A DNA stretch of 64,000 bases, from positions 1,612,001 through 1,676,000 of the forward strand of contig NZ_ATXB01000001.1 in the NCBI RefSeq assembly GCF_000421465.1, given 5' to 3'. The position numbers and the translations under genes are program-made. This DNA is from Methylohalobius crimeensis 10Ki (GTDB lineage: Bacteria; Pseudomonadota; Gammaproteobacteria; Methylococcales; Methylothermaceae). Positions 44,431 to 54,824 of this stretch are shown piece after piece; the stretch's first letter is position 1, and the number at the start of each line of letters is the position of its first letter. The notes beneath the pieces are model-generated. The model saw only the letters and a list, made by a program, of their open reading frames with translations, was not told where the DNA came from and did not search any database.

Positions 44431-44862
44431 TTATTTCAGAAAGGTGATCACGAAGAACACCGCGGTGACCGTCAGCCCCAGCGACCAGAACATGAATCGG
44501 TCCAGACGCCGGATTACTAGCTGAAAATTCTGCTCGATCCGTTCGAAGCGATTGTCGACTTGCTCGAAGCGCTTGTTCATTTGGTCGGTTAGTAATTCCA
44601 AACGCTTATCGACTTGTTCAAAACGCTTTTCCATTTGCTCGGTCAGCATTTCAAAACGCTTGTCCACTTGCTCGAAGCGCTTTTCCATGAGGTGGAAGCC
44701 TTGTTCCATCAGTTCCCGCTGATGCTTGAGCTCTTCCTCCACCCGTACGATGCGTTCGCGCAAATCCAGTTCGTAGTCGCGTTGCAGGACGCGGAATTTT
44801 TCTTCCACGATCCTTTCGACCAGTTCGCGAATTTGATCCGAGTTTTCCTCTGGCAAGGCCAT
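44431..44862 (-). CDS. coiled-coil membrane-anchored protein (DUF1640-like)
   Basis: 143 residues. Nearly all of the chain is helical coiled coil, with three tandem 18-residue repeats near residues 59-110 (MEKRFEQVDKRFEMLTEQ, MEKRFEQVDKRLELLTDQ, MNKRFEQVDNRFERIEQ). A single C-terminal membrane span (FWSLGLTVTAVFFVITFL) would anchor it with a cytoplasmic or periplasmic rod. Similar small CCDC90/DUF1640-like proteins are widespread with no fixed role. It is convergent with the PIN gene, 3 bp apart. Confidence 0.72.
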   Translation of the reverse strand: MALPEENSDQIRELVERIVEEKFRVLQRDYELDLRERIVRVEEELKHQRELMEQGFHLMEKRFEQVDKRFEMLTEQMEKRFEQVDKRLELLTDQMNKRFEQVDNRFERIEQNFQLVIRRLDRFMFWSLGLTVTAVFFVITFLK

Positions 44863-44901
44863 GGTGGGTTAGCCGGTCTCTGATAGTTGATTATTATTAT
44901 A

Positions 44902-45010
44902 CCACCCTCACCCTGGCCCTCTCCCGCCAGCGGGAGAGGGGGTAATGATGTTTGGGTACCCAAGTCGTGTTCCTTCTCCCGCTGGCGGGAGAAGGCTAGG
45001 ATGAGGGTGG
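44902..45010. repeat. inverted-repeat element with two perfect hairpins
   Basis: Outer ends CCACCCTCA and TGAGGGTGG are complementary (44902-44910 and 45002-45010). Inside lie two palindromes, CCCTCTCCCGC-CA-GCGGGAGAGGG (44917-44940) and CCTTCTCCCGC-TG-GCGGGAGAAGG (44972-44995). The same hairpin occurs once at 56608-56630. The element fills the gap between the coiled-coil and beta-helix genes and may double as a terminator or mRNA stabiliser. Confidence 0.75.
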
Positions 45011-45038
45011 TTCAAAACAGGCATTTCCTATTGATCTC

Positions 45039-46400
45039 CTACCGATTGCCACATACGGGGCCAGGCCGCCGCTCGAGCGCCGGCCGCCATCCTGGGTTCA
45101 CACCGGCTCCGGCATAGGCGCCCCGGTAGGTCCCATCGCGATGCGTGCCGTTGAAATCGCAGCGCGACCGGGGGTAGTCGGCAAGTTCCCGCCAGTCGAT
45201 GGGCTCCGATCGAAGCTTGCCACGGATTGGATAGAAATCCAATTGCCCCAGCGGGCCGTTGGGGTAAACGAGGTGATCTTTTGCGGCGTTGAAGGAAGCC
45301 GTGATATTGCGAGACTGTTGGCCGCCTTGCAAAGGCGTTTCCGAAAATACCGCGTTGGCGATGACCTTCTGATCCTTGTTTTTCTGATCTTCTTTGTAGA
45401 GTATCCGGATGCCTTTCCAGGGATTCAGCACCGTATTGAAAAAAATCCGTACCTTGCGGGGAATGTCGTTGTGAGGCTGGATGGCCACCGCGGGGAACTG
45501 GGGTGCGTGGGTGTTGAAAAATAGGTTGTTGTAGAGGGCGATATTGCCTTCCCCCTGGAACAGGGCTTCGGTGGGGTTCTGGTAAAAGAAGTTTCCATAG
45601 ATCAGATAGCGATCATGGCGCCCGGGGCCCTCGAGAGGAAGATGGCCCACCAGCACGTTGGGGCGCGCCGCCGGCCCCGTGGAGCTGTCCGGCCCTTTGC
45701 TGAACACGTTGTAGCGGATGGTCGTGCTGCGCCGATTTTGGGGAATGCCGGGAATCTCCGGCCTCCGGTTCTGGTGCTTGATTTGCAGATTGTAGCCCAT
45801 GGTGTGCATGACCAGGTTCCCCTCGATGAGCCCGCCGATGAACGGGTCGCTCCCATCGGAGTTGCCCAAGTACATACCGGTGCCGGCGCCGTCGATGACG
45901 TTGCCGCGTATGATCCAATCCCAGGTCGGACATTTGGTGGAGATGCCCACCATTTGCTGGTTTCGGCCCAGACCGTGGATGTGCAGATTTTCCAGCGTAA
46001 TATGGTGGGCGAACCGCCCCGATGCCCGGACCGCGTTCACCAGTTCGCCGCGCCCGTCGAGCTCCAGGTTCCGCAGGGTAACAAAGCTCGAATCTCGGAG
46101 AACGACCATATCCTGACGGGGCTGTGCGAAGAATACCACGCCGACGCGAGATCGGCCCTCGATCACAATCGGCTTGCCCCGAGTGCCGTGCATATTTTGG
46201 AGCCGCAGTCCTCGGCGGTATTCGCCGGGGGCCAGTTTCAGGGTGTCGCCGGGGGCGAGTTTTGTAATGGCGGCGACGTAGTTGCGGGGCGTCGCGGCGT
46301 AGCGGGCTGGCCAGCCGCCGCCGGAGACGCAAAAGAGCATTACGGCGGCGAGCAGGCAGGCCGGAGATCTTCGAATTTTAGGGTTGCGCTGAGGGATCAT
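45039..46400 (-). CDS. exported parallel beta-helix protein
   Basis: 453 residues. An N-terminal hydrophobic segment (ACLLAAVMLFCVSGGGWPA) is a likely signal peptide. Then comes a pectate-lyase-like right-handed helix: DTLKLAPGEYRRGLRLQN, KPIVIEGRSRVGVVF, SSFVTLRNLELDGRG, HHITLENLHIHGLG and IIRGNVIDGAGTGMYLGNS. The best guess is a periplasmic or outer-surface polysaccharide-binding or -cleaving protein (alginate epimerase or lyase-like), but no catalytic set is evident. It lies between the RNA ligase and its PIN partner and is probably unrelated to them. Confidence 0.72.
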   Translation of the reverse strand: MIPQRNPKIRRSPACLLAAVMLFCVSGGGWPARYAATPRNYVAAITKLAPGDTLKLAPGEYRRGLRLQNMHGTRGKPIVIEGRSRVGVVFFAQPRQDMVVLRDSSFVTLRNLELDGRGELVNAVRASGRFAHHITLENLHIHGLGRNQQMVGISTKCPTWDWIIRGNVIDGAGTGMYLGNSDGSDPFIGGLIEGNLVMHTMGYNLQIKHQNRRPEIPGIPQNRRSTTIRYNVFSKGPDSSTGPAARPNVLVGHLPLEGPGRHDRYLIYGNFFYQNPTEALFQGEGNIALYNNLFFNTHAPQFPAVAIQPHNDIPRKVRIFFNTVLNPWKGIRILYKEDQKNKDQKVIANAVFSETPLQGGQQSRNITASFNAAKDHLVYPNGPLGQLDFYPIRGKLRSEPIDWRELADYPRSRCDFNGTHRDGTYRGAYAGAGVNPGWRPALERRPGPVCGNR

Positions 46401-46412
46401 CGGATGGTTGTT

Positions 46413-47531
46413 TCAATCGAACACCATCTTGCCCGCGAGCAGGTCTCCCAACATTCCGGTCAGAGCGGGGTAAACGCGCTCGAATTCCAGCAGCCAATAG
46501 CCGTCTTCCCGGCGCAGGTCGCGGCGGATGATCTGGACGCTGCGGCTGGCGCGATGGAGGTGCTTGAACAGCATTTCGGCGTTTTCCTTGTTTCGAAAGC
46601 GGCAACGAAAGTGTTTGCTCACGTGGTGGGTTCGGCGATAGCGGGTCATCGCCGCGCCCAGTCCATCGAGGAAAGCGCCCCCCAAGGCCTGTTTCAATTC
46701 AGGGGTGGGGGGGAGGTCGTGTTCCTCGATGAACAAACCCAAACGCAGCAGGCGATTGGTGAAATAGTGGGGAGGCAGGTCGAGCAGATTGTCGCTGGTG
46801 GCCTGGATGTCGTCGATGTTGCTGTTGCCGGTGACGTACTTGGCGCGGTGGTCGCGGGGCGAATCCTCCTTGAACACCAGCCCTTCGCGCCATTCTTCGT
46901 GGAGGCGGAGAATCACCGCGCTGATTTGTTCGATCTCGTCGATTTGGAAATAGCCGTGCCGAGGGGCCGGGGGCAGGCCGTACCGGTCAAGGTACGCTTG
47001 TTTTTCCCGGTAAGGCAGAAAGCCGGCTTTTCCCCGGGTCATCAGATCGAACACGAACAGTTGCACGTCCTCCGCGACGAAAGGCGGCGTGCTTTCCAGA
47101 TAGGGATTGTCGGGACCGGCCACTTCGGCGCAAACGACTTTATCCGGTTCCGCTTGGAAAATATCCAGCGGCATCAAATCCCCCAGGCGGTCGGTGGTGA
47201 AGGGGCAGACGAAACCGCCGCGGGTGAGGGCGACGACTTGATCGCCGATTCGGGCGATGCGGACGTTGTAGCCGTTGATTTTTTCCTCGGCCCAGAAAGG
47301 TCTTTTGAAATGGGCCTTGAGGCCTGCCTCGAGGGCGAACACGCGGCCGATGTGCGGGTAGCCGTCAATGACCGTTTCGCCGAATACGGCGGTGCCGCGG
47401 GGAATATGCTTCCAATCGTCGACGTAATGACAGTAGTCCAGTCCCTGGAAGCGCTTGGCAAGCGCCTTCTTTTTGCGTTTGGCCTCGGGAATGTGGGCCA
47501 GGATATCGGCGGCGGTGGGCGATTGGGACAT
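46413..47531 (-). CDS. ATP-dependent RNA ligase, Pab1020/Rnl3 family
   Basis: 372 residues. Nucleotidyltransferase motif I FWAEEKINGYNVR has Lys84 as the AMP-accepting residue; motif III-like QLFVFDLMTRG, motif IV EGLVFKEDS and motif V AKYVTGNSN follow in order. The extra C-terminal domain (KHFRCRFRNKENAEMLFKHL) is that of homodimeric archaeal-type RNA ligases (TIGR01209), which seal or circularise RNA. It is rare in Gammaproteobacteria to my knowledge, suggesting transfer. Its PIN partner is 2 kb away. A decayed copy of its 5' end lies at 50510-50586. Confidence 0.88.
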   Translation of the reverse strand: MSQSPTAADILAHIPEAKRKKKALAKRFQGLDYCHYVDDWKHIPRGTAVFGETVIDGYPHIGRVFALEAGLKAHFKRPFWAEEKINGYNVRIARIGDQVVALTRGGFVCPFTTDRLGDLMPLDIFQAEPDKVVCAEVAGPDNPYLESTPPFVAEDVQLFVFDLMTRGKAGFLPYREKQAYLDRYGLPPAPRHGYFQIDEIEQISAVILRLHEEWREGLVFKEDSPRDHRAKYVTGNSNIDDIQATSDNLLDLPPHYFTNRLLRLGLFIEEHDLPPTPELKQALGGAFLDGLGAAMTRYRRTHHVSKHFRCRFRNKENAEMLFKHLHRASRSVQIIRRDLRREDGYWLLEFERVYPALTGMLGDLLAGKMVFD

Positions 47532-47615
47532 GATCGGGTACAGTCCGTCCGTTTACGGCATTGTAACGTGCAGAAAATCTCCTGACCATGATCAGCCGAA
47601 TCGGCGGCGGTATTG
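47501..47615. repeat. direct repeat A (ligase 5' end and ykgJ-like start)
   Basis: This stretch covers the start of the RNA ligase gene, the divergent gap, and a decayed start of a ykgJ-like frame (ATG at 47588, with MISRIGGGIVSYCLG, then stop). It aligns with 50556-50670 over its whole length with scattered substitutions, for example ATGTCGGCGGC at 50558 against ATATCGGCGGC, and GGCATTGTA in both. In copy A the ligase is intact and ykgJ is dead; in copy B the reverse holds. Confidence 0.75.
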
Positions 47616-47631
47616 TTTCCTATTGCCTCGG

Positions 47632-48882
47632 CTAGGAAGAATCAAACAACCGACGGATTGCGGCGATAAGATCTCTATGAATCATTTCATAGTGAAGACG
47701 CGCCTGGTTTTGACTCTTCAGATGCTGATCGATGTTGGTCCGAGTCAGTTGAATGCCGGGCTTAGTTAAGGAATCATCGACCTTGCATCCAAAATCTCTC
47801 AGCATGGTTTGAAGTATCAATTGCCCTAACTCATCCCGGTAATGTGCCGGCTCCCAAAACCATTTTAGCTCCTTCACAAGGTCCCCCGTGGGCGGGGGCT
47901 TCTCCGTTGTATATCTATTGAAATTGGAAAAATCCCAGAGAGTTGCCTGGTATTCTTGAGTGACCAATCTGACAATAAGCTGCTTCCATCGCTCGAACAA
48001 GGGCCAATGTCCCGATTGCCGAATCAGTTCTAAATATTCAGCGTGGTAAGGATTGATGAATACAATGGCCCGGGCGTCCCGAGCGTTTAGCCAGTGCAAT
48101 ATATGCTTTAACGCTTCAAGGGGACGAGACCAGTCGTGTTTGCCCTCCATTAAACCCCAATTCCTTTTTAATCGATTAGCCAGCTGTTGCTTTTTTTGTG
48201 CAAAAAGGACGCCTTGGCCTTCGGTATGAATGATATTTCGATAGTATCCCTCCGCCGGATTGAAGCCTTCGGCTGTTCGGGTAACCGCGTAAGGAGTATT
48301 TTGGGACCCTAGGGTTTTAATGCTGTCACTCAGTGCTGTCAAGGAGATAAGACTATTACGATAGTCCACAAATTTCGCCAGTCCATAATCCGGGTTCCTG
48401 TCGCCTTCTGCGGTAACTAGAAGTCTTTTTTCCTGCGGCGACCTCCGGGGTGGCCATTGCATGGGGTTGACGAGGCTATCTGCAGGGACTAGAAAATCCA
48501 AAAAATCGATGCCTATGAAAACAAAAAGGGGTGAGGTTCCCGAAATAGCATGCTGCAAGTAACGGGCCTGCATATACATGTCGGTGCCCGGAAAAGTCAA
48601 GCTGTAGACTTTGCCGAGTTTCCGTAGACATTCATGGCGCGGGTTCAGACCCATCTCCGGGCGCGAATTACCGATAATAAGTATTTCGGGTTGTCGTCGA
48701 ATCACCTGATAGGGTTTAAAAAGATAGGAGCGATTAGCCGCCGCGGGTTTGTCGTCGTTGAATCCATCAATTCTTATTGTTTCTATCAAGCCATAAGGAT
48801 CTACCAAGTAATTCAGGACGCCAATGCCAACGAGGCAAAGGCAAACCGTCAGTAGCCAGGTGATTAGATACGACTTTGTCAT
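47632..48882 (-). CDS. SGNH/AlgJ-like membrane-anchored protein, acyltransferase partner
   Basis: 416 residues with an N-terminal membrane anchor (LITWLLTVCLCLVGIGVLNY) and a periplasmic domain. ILIIGNSRPEMGLNP fits the Ser-containing block I of SGNH hydrolases, though in the GNS form with an unusual spacing; later LTFPGTDMYMQARYL and WFWEPAHYRDELGQLIL carry a Trp/His pair like the catalytic Asp/His block. Such proteins work with MBOAT O-acyltransferases to acetylate exported polysaccharides. It follows the MBOAT gene by 5 bp. Confidence 0.75.
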   Translation of the reverse strand: MTKSYLITWLLTVCLCLVGIGVLNYLVDPYGLIETIRIDGFNDDKPAAANRSYLFKPYQVIRRQPEILIIGNSRPEMGLNPRHECLRKLGKVYSLTFPGTDMYMQARYLQHAISGTSPLFVFIGIDFLDFLVPADSLVNPMQWPPRRSPQEKRLLVTAEGDRNPDYGLAKFVDYRNSLISLTALSDSIKTLGSQNTPYAVTRTAEGFNPAEGYYRNIIHTEGQGVLFAQKKQQLANRLKRNWGLMEGKHDWSRPLEALKHILHWLNARDARAIVFINPYHAEYLELIRQSGHWPLFERWKQLIVRLVTQEYQATLWDFSNFNRYTTEKPPPTGDLVKELKWFWEPAHYRDELGQLILQTMLRDFGCKVDDSLTKPGIQLTRTNIDQHLKSQNQARLHYEMIHRDLIAAIRRLFDSS

Positions 48883-48887
48883 TCGAA

Positions 48888-50450
48888 TTAAAACTGAAAA
48901 TAGAGAAATTCAGAGACTTCGGAAAGGGTCAAAATGCCCAGAACTGTCACAACGCCCGTGGCAACTGCCCATGATATACTTGGTTTCCACAACCAAAGAT
49001 TCCGGGGTGGGGTTCGTTTATCCTGGCGAAAGCTGAAGTTTGGGTCGTAGCCACTCAACCACTCCTGAGTATTCGGAAAAAACAAGGCGATTATTCCCGT
49101 CACAATGATCCATGACCAGGCCTTTACGAATTGGCTGCCTCCGCCCAAAGTGGGTTCCACACCCCAGCTTTCCAGCAAGTCAGCGGCGGATCCAAGACGC
49201 ACGACGATCGCGTTCGGTAAGCTTACCCCATGCACACCGGACATGCCTGATAAAAGCGTCATGGCGCTCGGCAAGTCGGCGGAACGAAAGAAAACCCAGC
49301 CCACCACCACTGCGAAAAAGGTCAGTAGCCAAGAGACCGTTTGACCAAATCTTGCCAAAATTGTGTTGGGTTTGTTCGGAAAAAGCTTGAATTTGTGCCA
49401 GACATGATTTACGAACAAATAAAATCCATGCAATCCGCCCCACACCACGAAAGTCCAGCCCGCTCCGTGCCACAGCCCCCCTAACAGCATCGTCACCATT
49501 AAATTGAGATAACGGCGCGCGGAACCATTGCGATTACCACCGAGGGGAATATAAAGATAATCGCGTAAAAAGCGAGAAAGCGTAATATGCCAACGCCTCC
49601 AAAATTCGATGATGCTGGTTGCCTTATATGGAGAATTGAAATTAAGCGGCAAAACGATTCCGAACATGCGAGCACCTCCAATGGCCATATCCGAATACCC
49701 TGAAAAATCGAAATACAACTGCATGGTATAGGCCAAGGCTCCGCTCCAGGCCGTCAGTAAGGAAATAGCCCCGCCAGTTCGGGCGTCATCAAATACAGGC
49801 GAAGCATAGGCGGCTACACCGTCAGCCAAAACCCCCTTTTTAAATAAACCAATAGAAAAAATCGTGATTCCAATTGCCAGATTTTTTGAGCACAGGACGT
49901 TCAAGGTCCGGCGCATGAATTGCGGCAGCATTTCTTGGTGATGCACAATAGGTCCCGCAATGAGTTGAGGGAAAAACGTTACGAACAGTGAGTAATGAAG
50001 AAATCTTTGCTCGCGTGCAACCCCCCGAAATGCATCCACTAAATAGGCAATCTGTTGAAATGTAAAAAATGATATTGCCAGCGGCAGGAAAATTTCAGGC
50101 ATGTGGAGTTTGGATCCCGTGAGAGCATTGATGTTAGTTATAAAAAAATTGGCATACTTATAATAGCCAAGCAAAGCCAGGTTCAGACAAATTCCAAGCG
50201 TCAGGAATAATCTCCTGGATTTCTCGTTGCCTAAAGGGTCTGACAATATCTTTCCTATTGTATAGTTTGCTAATATGGAAAATATTATCAATCCCAAATA
50301 AGCAGGGTTCCACCATCCGTAAAAAAAGAGGGAAGCAATTACTAACCACCCTAGCGCTAGCTCTTTATTGAACCTCCTAAGCAATAAGATAAATACCAAT
50401 AAGGTCAGTGGGAAAAATGCAAAGATGAACTGGTAGGAATTGAATAACAT
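48888..50450 (-). CDS. MBOAT-family O-acyltransferase (AlgI-like)
   Basis: 520 residues with about eleven membrane spans. Family hallmarks: YTIGKILSD, YLVDAFRG, the RRWHITLSRFLRDYLYIPLGG block and the catalytic His in LGGLWHGAGWTFVVWGGLHG. It passes acyl (usually acetyl) groups across the inner membrane to a polysaccharide, probably together with the SGNH protein encoded next. The cassette has a base composition different from the ligase and repeats on both sides, consistent with insertion as a unit. Confidence 0.92.
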   Translation of the reverse strand: MLFNSYQFIFAFFPLTLLVFILLLRRFNKELALGWLVIASLFFYGWWNPAYLGLIIFSILANYTIGKILSDPLGNEKSRRLFLTLGICLNLALLGYYKYANFFITNINALTGSKLHMPEIFLPLAISFFTFQQIAYLVDAFRGVAREQRFLHYSLFVTFFPQLIAGPIVHHQEMLPQFMRRTLNVLCSKNLAIGITIFSIGLFKKGVLADGVAAYASPVFDDARTGGAISLLTAWSGALAYTMQLYFDFSGYSDMAIGGARMFGIVLPLNFNSPYKATSIIEFWRRWHITLSRFLRDYLYIPLGGNRNGSARRYLNLMVTMLLGGLWHGAGWTFVVWGGLHGFYLFVNHVWHKFKLFPNKPNTILARFGQTVSWLLTFFAVVVGWVFFRSADLPSAMTLLSGMSGVHGVSLPNAIVVRLGSAADLLESWGVEPTLGGGSQFVKAWSWIIVTGIIALFFPNTQEWLSGYDPNFSFRQDKRTPPRNLWLWKPSISWAVATGVVTVLGILTLSEVSEFLYFQF

Positions 50451-50509
50451 GGTCTCAGGCTCAACTATTGTGGATAATTCTTTGCACCCCTATCCACTTA
50501 TGGTGTCCA

Positions 50510-50586
50510 ATCCCCTGGCCGTTTGGTGATGAAAGGGCAGAAGTAACCGCCGGCAGGATGTCGGCGGCGATGGGCAATTGGTGCAT
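50510..50586 (-). pseudogene. RNA ligase fragment with internal deletion
   Basis: The ATG at 50586 starts MHQLPIAADILP, matching MSQSPTAADILA at the start of the intact ligase. A shift of frame then gives GGYFCPFITKRPGDWTP, matching GGFVCPFTTDRLGDLMP from about residue 105 of that ligase. About 90 codons between the two are missing, and no more of the gene follows. It lies opposite the intact ykgJ gene. Confidence 0.75.
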
Positions 50587-50670
50587 GAGCGGGTAGAATC
50601 CATCCGTTTTTGGCATTGTAGCTTGAGGATATTCCTATGACCATGACCTGTCGGTTCGGCTGCGGCGCCT
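50556..50670. repeat. direct repeat B flanking the acetylation cassette
   Basis: Second copy of the sequence at 47501-47615, in the same orientation, about 3.05 kb away. It spans the ligase remnant start, the spacer with GGCATTGTAG, and the real start of ykgJ (ATGACC...TGCGGC). The SGNH/MBOAT genes lie exactly between copies A and B. Confidence 0.75.
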
Positions 50671-50894
50671 GCTGCATCGCACCTTCCATATCCAGTCCGA
50701 TTCCGGGCATGCCCGAGGGCAAGCCCGCCGGGGTGCGTTGCGTGCAGCTCACCGACGATTGGCGTTGCCGTTTGTTCGGCATGCCGGAGCGGCCGGCGGT
50801 TTGCGAACGATTTCAGGCGGATTCGCAGATATGCGGTGACAATCGGGGGGAAGCGCTATGGCAATTGGAAATGCTTGAAACTTTAACGAAATAA
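50637..50894 (+). CDS. YkgJ-family cysteine cluster protein
   Basis: 85 residues. The pattern is CRFGCGACC-IAPSISSPIP, then GVRCVQLTDDWRCRLFG, then RPAVCERFQADSQICGD; it is the family set of Cys residues thought to bind zinc or an Fe-S centre. A second in-frame ATG two codons on (50643) is equally possible. Function unknown. A decayed counterpart of its first codons is at 47588-47635, next to the intact RNA ligase, so ykgJ and the ligase were probably once divergent neighbours. Confidence 0.82.
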   Translation: MTMTCRFGCGACCIAPSISSPIPGMPEGKPAGVRCVQLTDDWRCRLFGMPERPAVCERFQADSQICGDNRGEALWQLEMLETLTK

Positions 50895-51062
50895 GGGACT
50901 GGCTTTATCCACCGCGTCCAAGTCGTCGCGGGGAATGAGGGCGGCTTGGCTGGAGTCGTGGTTATACCGGGTTCCCACTGGATTCAGGCGGTGGCGGAAA
51001 TGGATTTCAGGAAAACCTTGAGGTAGCTTGAATTGCTTCAAAAATTTTAGGGATGGGATTCA

Positions 51063-51482
51063 ATGTTAGATCTCGGTAGTCTGGAAAAAGCATTACATAT
51101 TTATCGGAAGGTGGCGAGCAAAGCCCAAGATGCCACCTTCATGGACAAGTTGGACAAGATTGCCCGGCAGGCGGTTCGCGCCGGAGCGATCCAGCATTTC
51201 GAGTTCAGCTATGAACTGTGCTGGAAGTCGATGCGCCGCTGGTTGGAGCAGAATTTGGGGCGCTCTTACGTGGATGGCGTTTCCCGGCGCGAGTTGTTTA
51301 GGTTGGCCGCCGAGCACCAGTTGATTGAAAGTGTGGATCGCTGGATGTTTTATCACCGGGCGCGCAACTTGACCTCCCATACTTATCACGAAGAAACGGC
51401 TTGGGAGGTATTTAACGTTGCGGTTGACTTCATAACGGACGCCGAAGCGCTTTTAGCTGCTCTCAAGCAACGCAATGATTGA
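51063..51482 (+). CDS. HEPN-domain protein, HI0074 family
   Basis: 139 residues. Helical, with GAIQHFEFSYELCWKSMRRW and the R-x4-H ribonuclease motif in HRARNLTSHTYHEE. Paralogous to the protein at 35959-36348. The downstream MNT gene overlaps its end by 8 bp; here HEPN precedes MNT, the opposite of the order in the wzm/wzt module. Probably a toxin or regulator held in check by AMPylation by the MNT partner, as shown for related MNT/HEPN pairs. Confidence 0.87.
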   Translation: MLDLGSLEKALHIYRKVASKAQDATFMDKLDKIARQAVRAGAIQHFEFSYELCWKSMRRWLEQNLGRSYVDGVSRRELFRLAAEHQLIESVDRWMFYHRARNLTSHTYHEETAWEVFNVAVDFITDAEALLAALKQRND

Positions 51483-51769
51483 TTTGACAGCGGCGCAGTT
51501 GGACATTGTGCGTCGCATTTTGGCGGCCCATGTCCCCGAATGCGAAGTTTGGGCGTTCGGTTCCCGGGTAACCGGAAAGGCTCGGCCTTATTCGGACTTG
51601 GATCTGGCGGTCAAATGCGCCAAGCCGCTTTCCTTGCAGCGCTTGTTTCGGCTTCAAGATGCCTTCGAGGAATCGACGCTGCCGTTTCGAGTCGATGTGG
51701 CCGATTGGCAGCGTCTTTCCGATGGCTTTCGCGAGCGGCTGGCAAGCGAAGGCGCGCGGCTTTGGCCGC

Positions 51770-51795
<26 letters not shown>
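51475..51795 (+). CDS. MNT-type nucleotidyltransferase, HI0073-like
   Basis: 106 residues. [20 protein letters not shown], then DLAV, gives the G-S-x10-D-x-D catalytic motif. The end ([20 protein letters not shown]) retains the Trp that is a stop codon in the homologue at 36413-36646. It is the expected antitoxin for the HEPN protein just upstream. Its 3' end overlaps the convergent ettA gene by 26 bp. Confidence 0.87.
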
Positions 51796-53434
<1,639 letters not shown>

Positions 53435-53558
53435 AAGATGACGCGATGGGTTGAGTATTCAAAAATCCATTGTACTCGATTTTACTGGCTGCGAAGACGG
53501 CCAAGCCTTAGAATAAAACGATTTTTAGCCTGTATATCTGGACGGGTGGAGGAATTTT

Positions 53559-54815
53559 ATGTTCAGCAAAGGTATGGAGATTGCCGGTTTCGACGAGGAG
53601 TTGTGGGGGGCGATTCAAGCCGAGCAGCGACGCCAGGAAGATCATGTGGAATTGATCGCTTCCGAAAATTACGCCAGCCCCCGGGTGCTCGAGGCCCAAG
53701 GATCGGTGCTCACCAACAAATACGCCGAAGGCTATCCCGGCAAGCGTTACTACGGCGGCTGCGAGTACGTGGACGTCGCCGAGACCCTGGCCATGGAGCG
53801 TGCCAAGGCCCTGTTCGGGGCGGATTACGCCAACGTGCAGCCTCATTCCGGCTCCCAGGCCAATCAGGCGGTCTATTTGGCCCTTCTGCAGCCGGGGGAT
53901 ACGATTCTGGGAATGAGTTTGGCCCACGGCGGGCATTTGACCCACGGCGCCAAAGTGAACTTGTCCGGCAAGCTCTTCAACGCCGTTCAGTACGGTATCC
54001 GCAGCGATACCGGCGAGATCGACTACGATCAGGTGGCGGAACTGGCCGCGGAGTACAAACCGAAAATGATCGTAGCCGGCTTTTCCGCCTATTCCCGGGT
54101 GGTGGATTGGGAAAAGTTCCGCGCCATCGCCGATTCGGTGGGCGCCTGGTTGATGGTGGATATGGCGCACGTGGCGGGCTTGGTGGCCGCCGGGGTTTAT
54201 CCCAATCCGGTGCCCTTCGCCGATGTGACCACCACCACCACTCACAAGACTTTGCGCGGTCCCCGCGGCGGTTTGATCTTGGCCAAGGCCAATCCGGAAG
54301 TGGAGAAAAAGCTCAATTCCACAGTGTTCCCCGGCATCCAGGGCGGCCCCTTGATGCATGTGATCGCCGCCAAGGCGGTGGCATTGAAGGAGGCGATGAG
54401 CGCCGATTTCCGCGATTACCAAGGGCAGGTGGTGGAGAATGCGCGCGCCATGGCCGCCGCCTTCGCGGAGCGCGGCTACCGGATCGTCTCCGGCGGTACC
54501 GACAATCATCTATTCTTGGTGGACCTGATAGGCAAGGGGATTACCGGCAAACAGGCCGAAGCCGTCTTGGGAAAAGCCCATGTCACCGTCAACAAGAACG
54601 CGGTTCCCAACGATCCCCAGTCGCCCTTCGTGACCAGCGGCGTTCGGCTCGGTACACCCGCGGCGACCACGCGTGGATTCGGGGTCAAAGAATGCCGGGA
54701 ATTGGCCGGCTGGATGTGCGATGTGTTGGACGACATCGATAACGAGGCGACGATCGAGCGAGTCAAGGATCAGGTGGTGCAACTCTGTCGGCGTTTTCCG
54801 GTCTACGGAAGTTAA
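53559..54815 (+). CDS. glyA: serine hydroxymethyltransferase
   Basis: 418 residues. It interconverts serine plus tetrahydrofolate with glycine plus methylene-THF, the main one-carbon source and, in serine-cycle methylotrophs, an assimilation enzyme. The PLP lysine lies in [16 protein letters not shown] (near residue 228), with [16 protein letters not shown] and [16 protein letters not shown]-type ([18 protein letters not shown]) substrate segments. A GGAGG-like site (GGTGGAGGA) precedes the ATG. The gene is 9 bp from nrdR, as in many Gammaproteobacteria. Confidence 0.97.
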   Translation: MFSKGMEIAGFDEELWGAIQAEQRRQEDHVELIASENYASPRVLEAQGSVLTNKYAEGYPGKRYYGGCEYVDVAETLAMERAKALFGADYANVQPHSGSQANQAVYLALLQPGDTILGMSLAHGGHLTHGAKVNLSGKLFNAVQYGIRSDTGEIDYDQVAELAAEYKPKMIVAGFSAYSRVVDWEKFRAIADSVGAWLMVDMAHVAGLVAAGVYPNPVPFADVTTTTTHKTLRGPRGGLILAKANPEVEKKLNSTVFPGIQGGPLMHVIAAKAVALKEAMSADFRDYQGQVVENARAMAAAFAERGYRIVSGGTDNHLFLVDLIGKGITGKQAEAVLGKAHVTVNKNAVPNDPQSPFVTSGVRLGTPAATTRGFGVKECRELAGWMCDVLDDIDNEATIERVKDQVVQLCRRFPVYGS

Positions 54816-54824
54816 ACCCAATCG

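Noticed and set aside
45615-47585. 656-residue + strand frame across the beta-helix and ligase genes
   Set aside because: Antisense shadow of two well-supported genes; it lacks motifs and a ribosome site.
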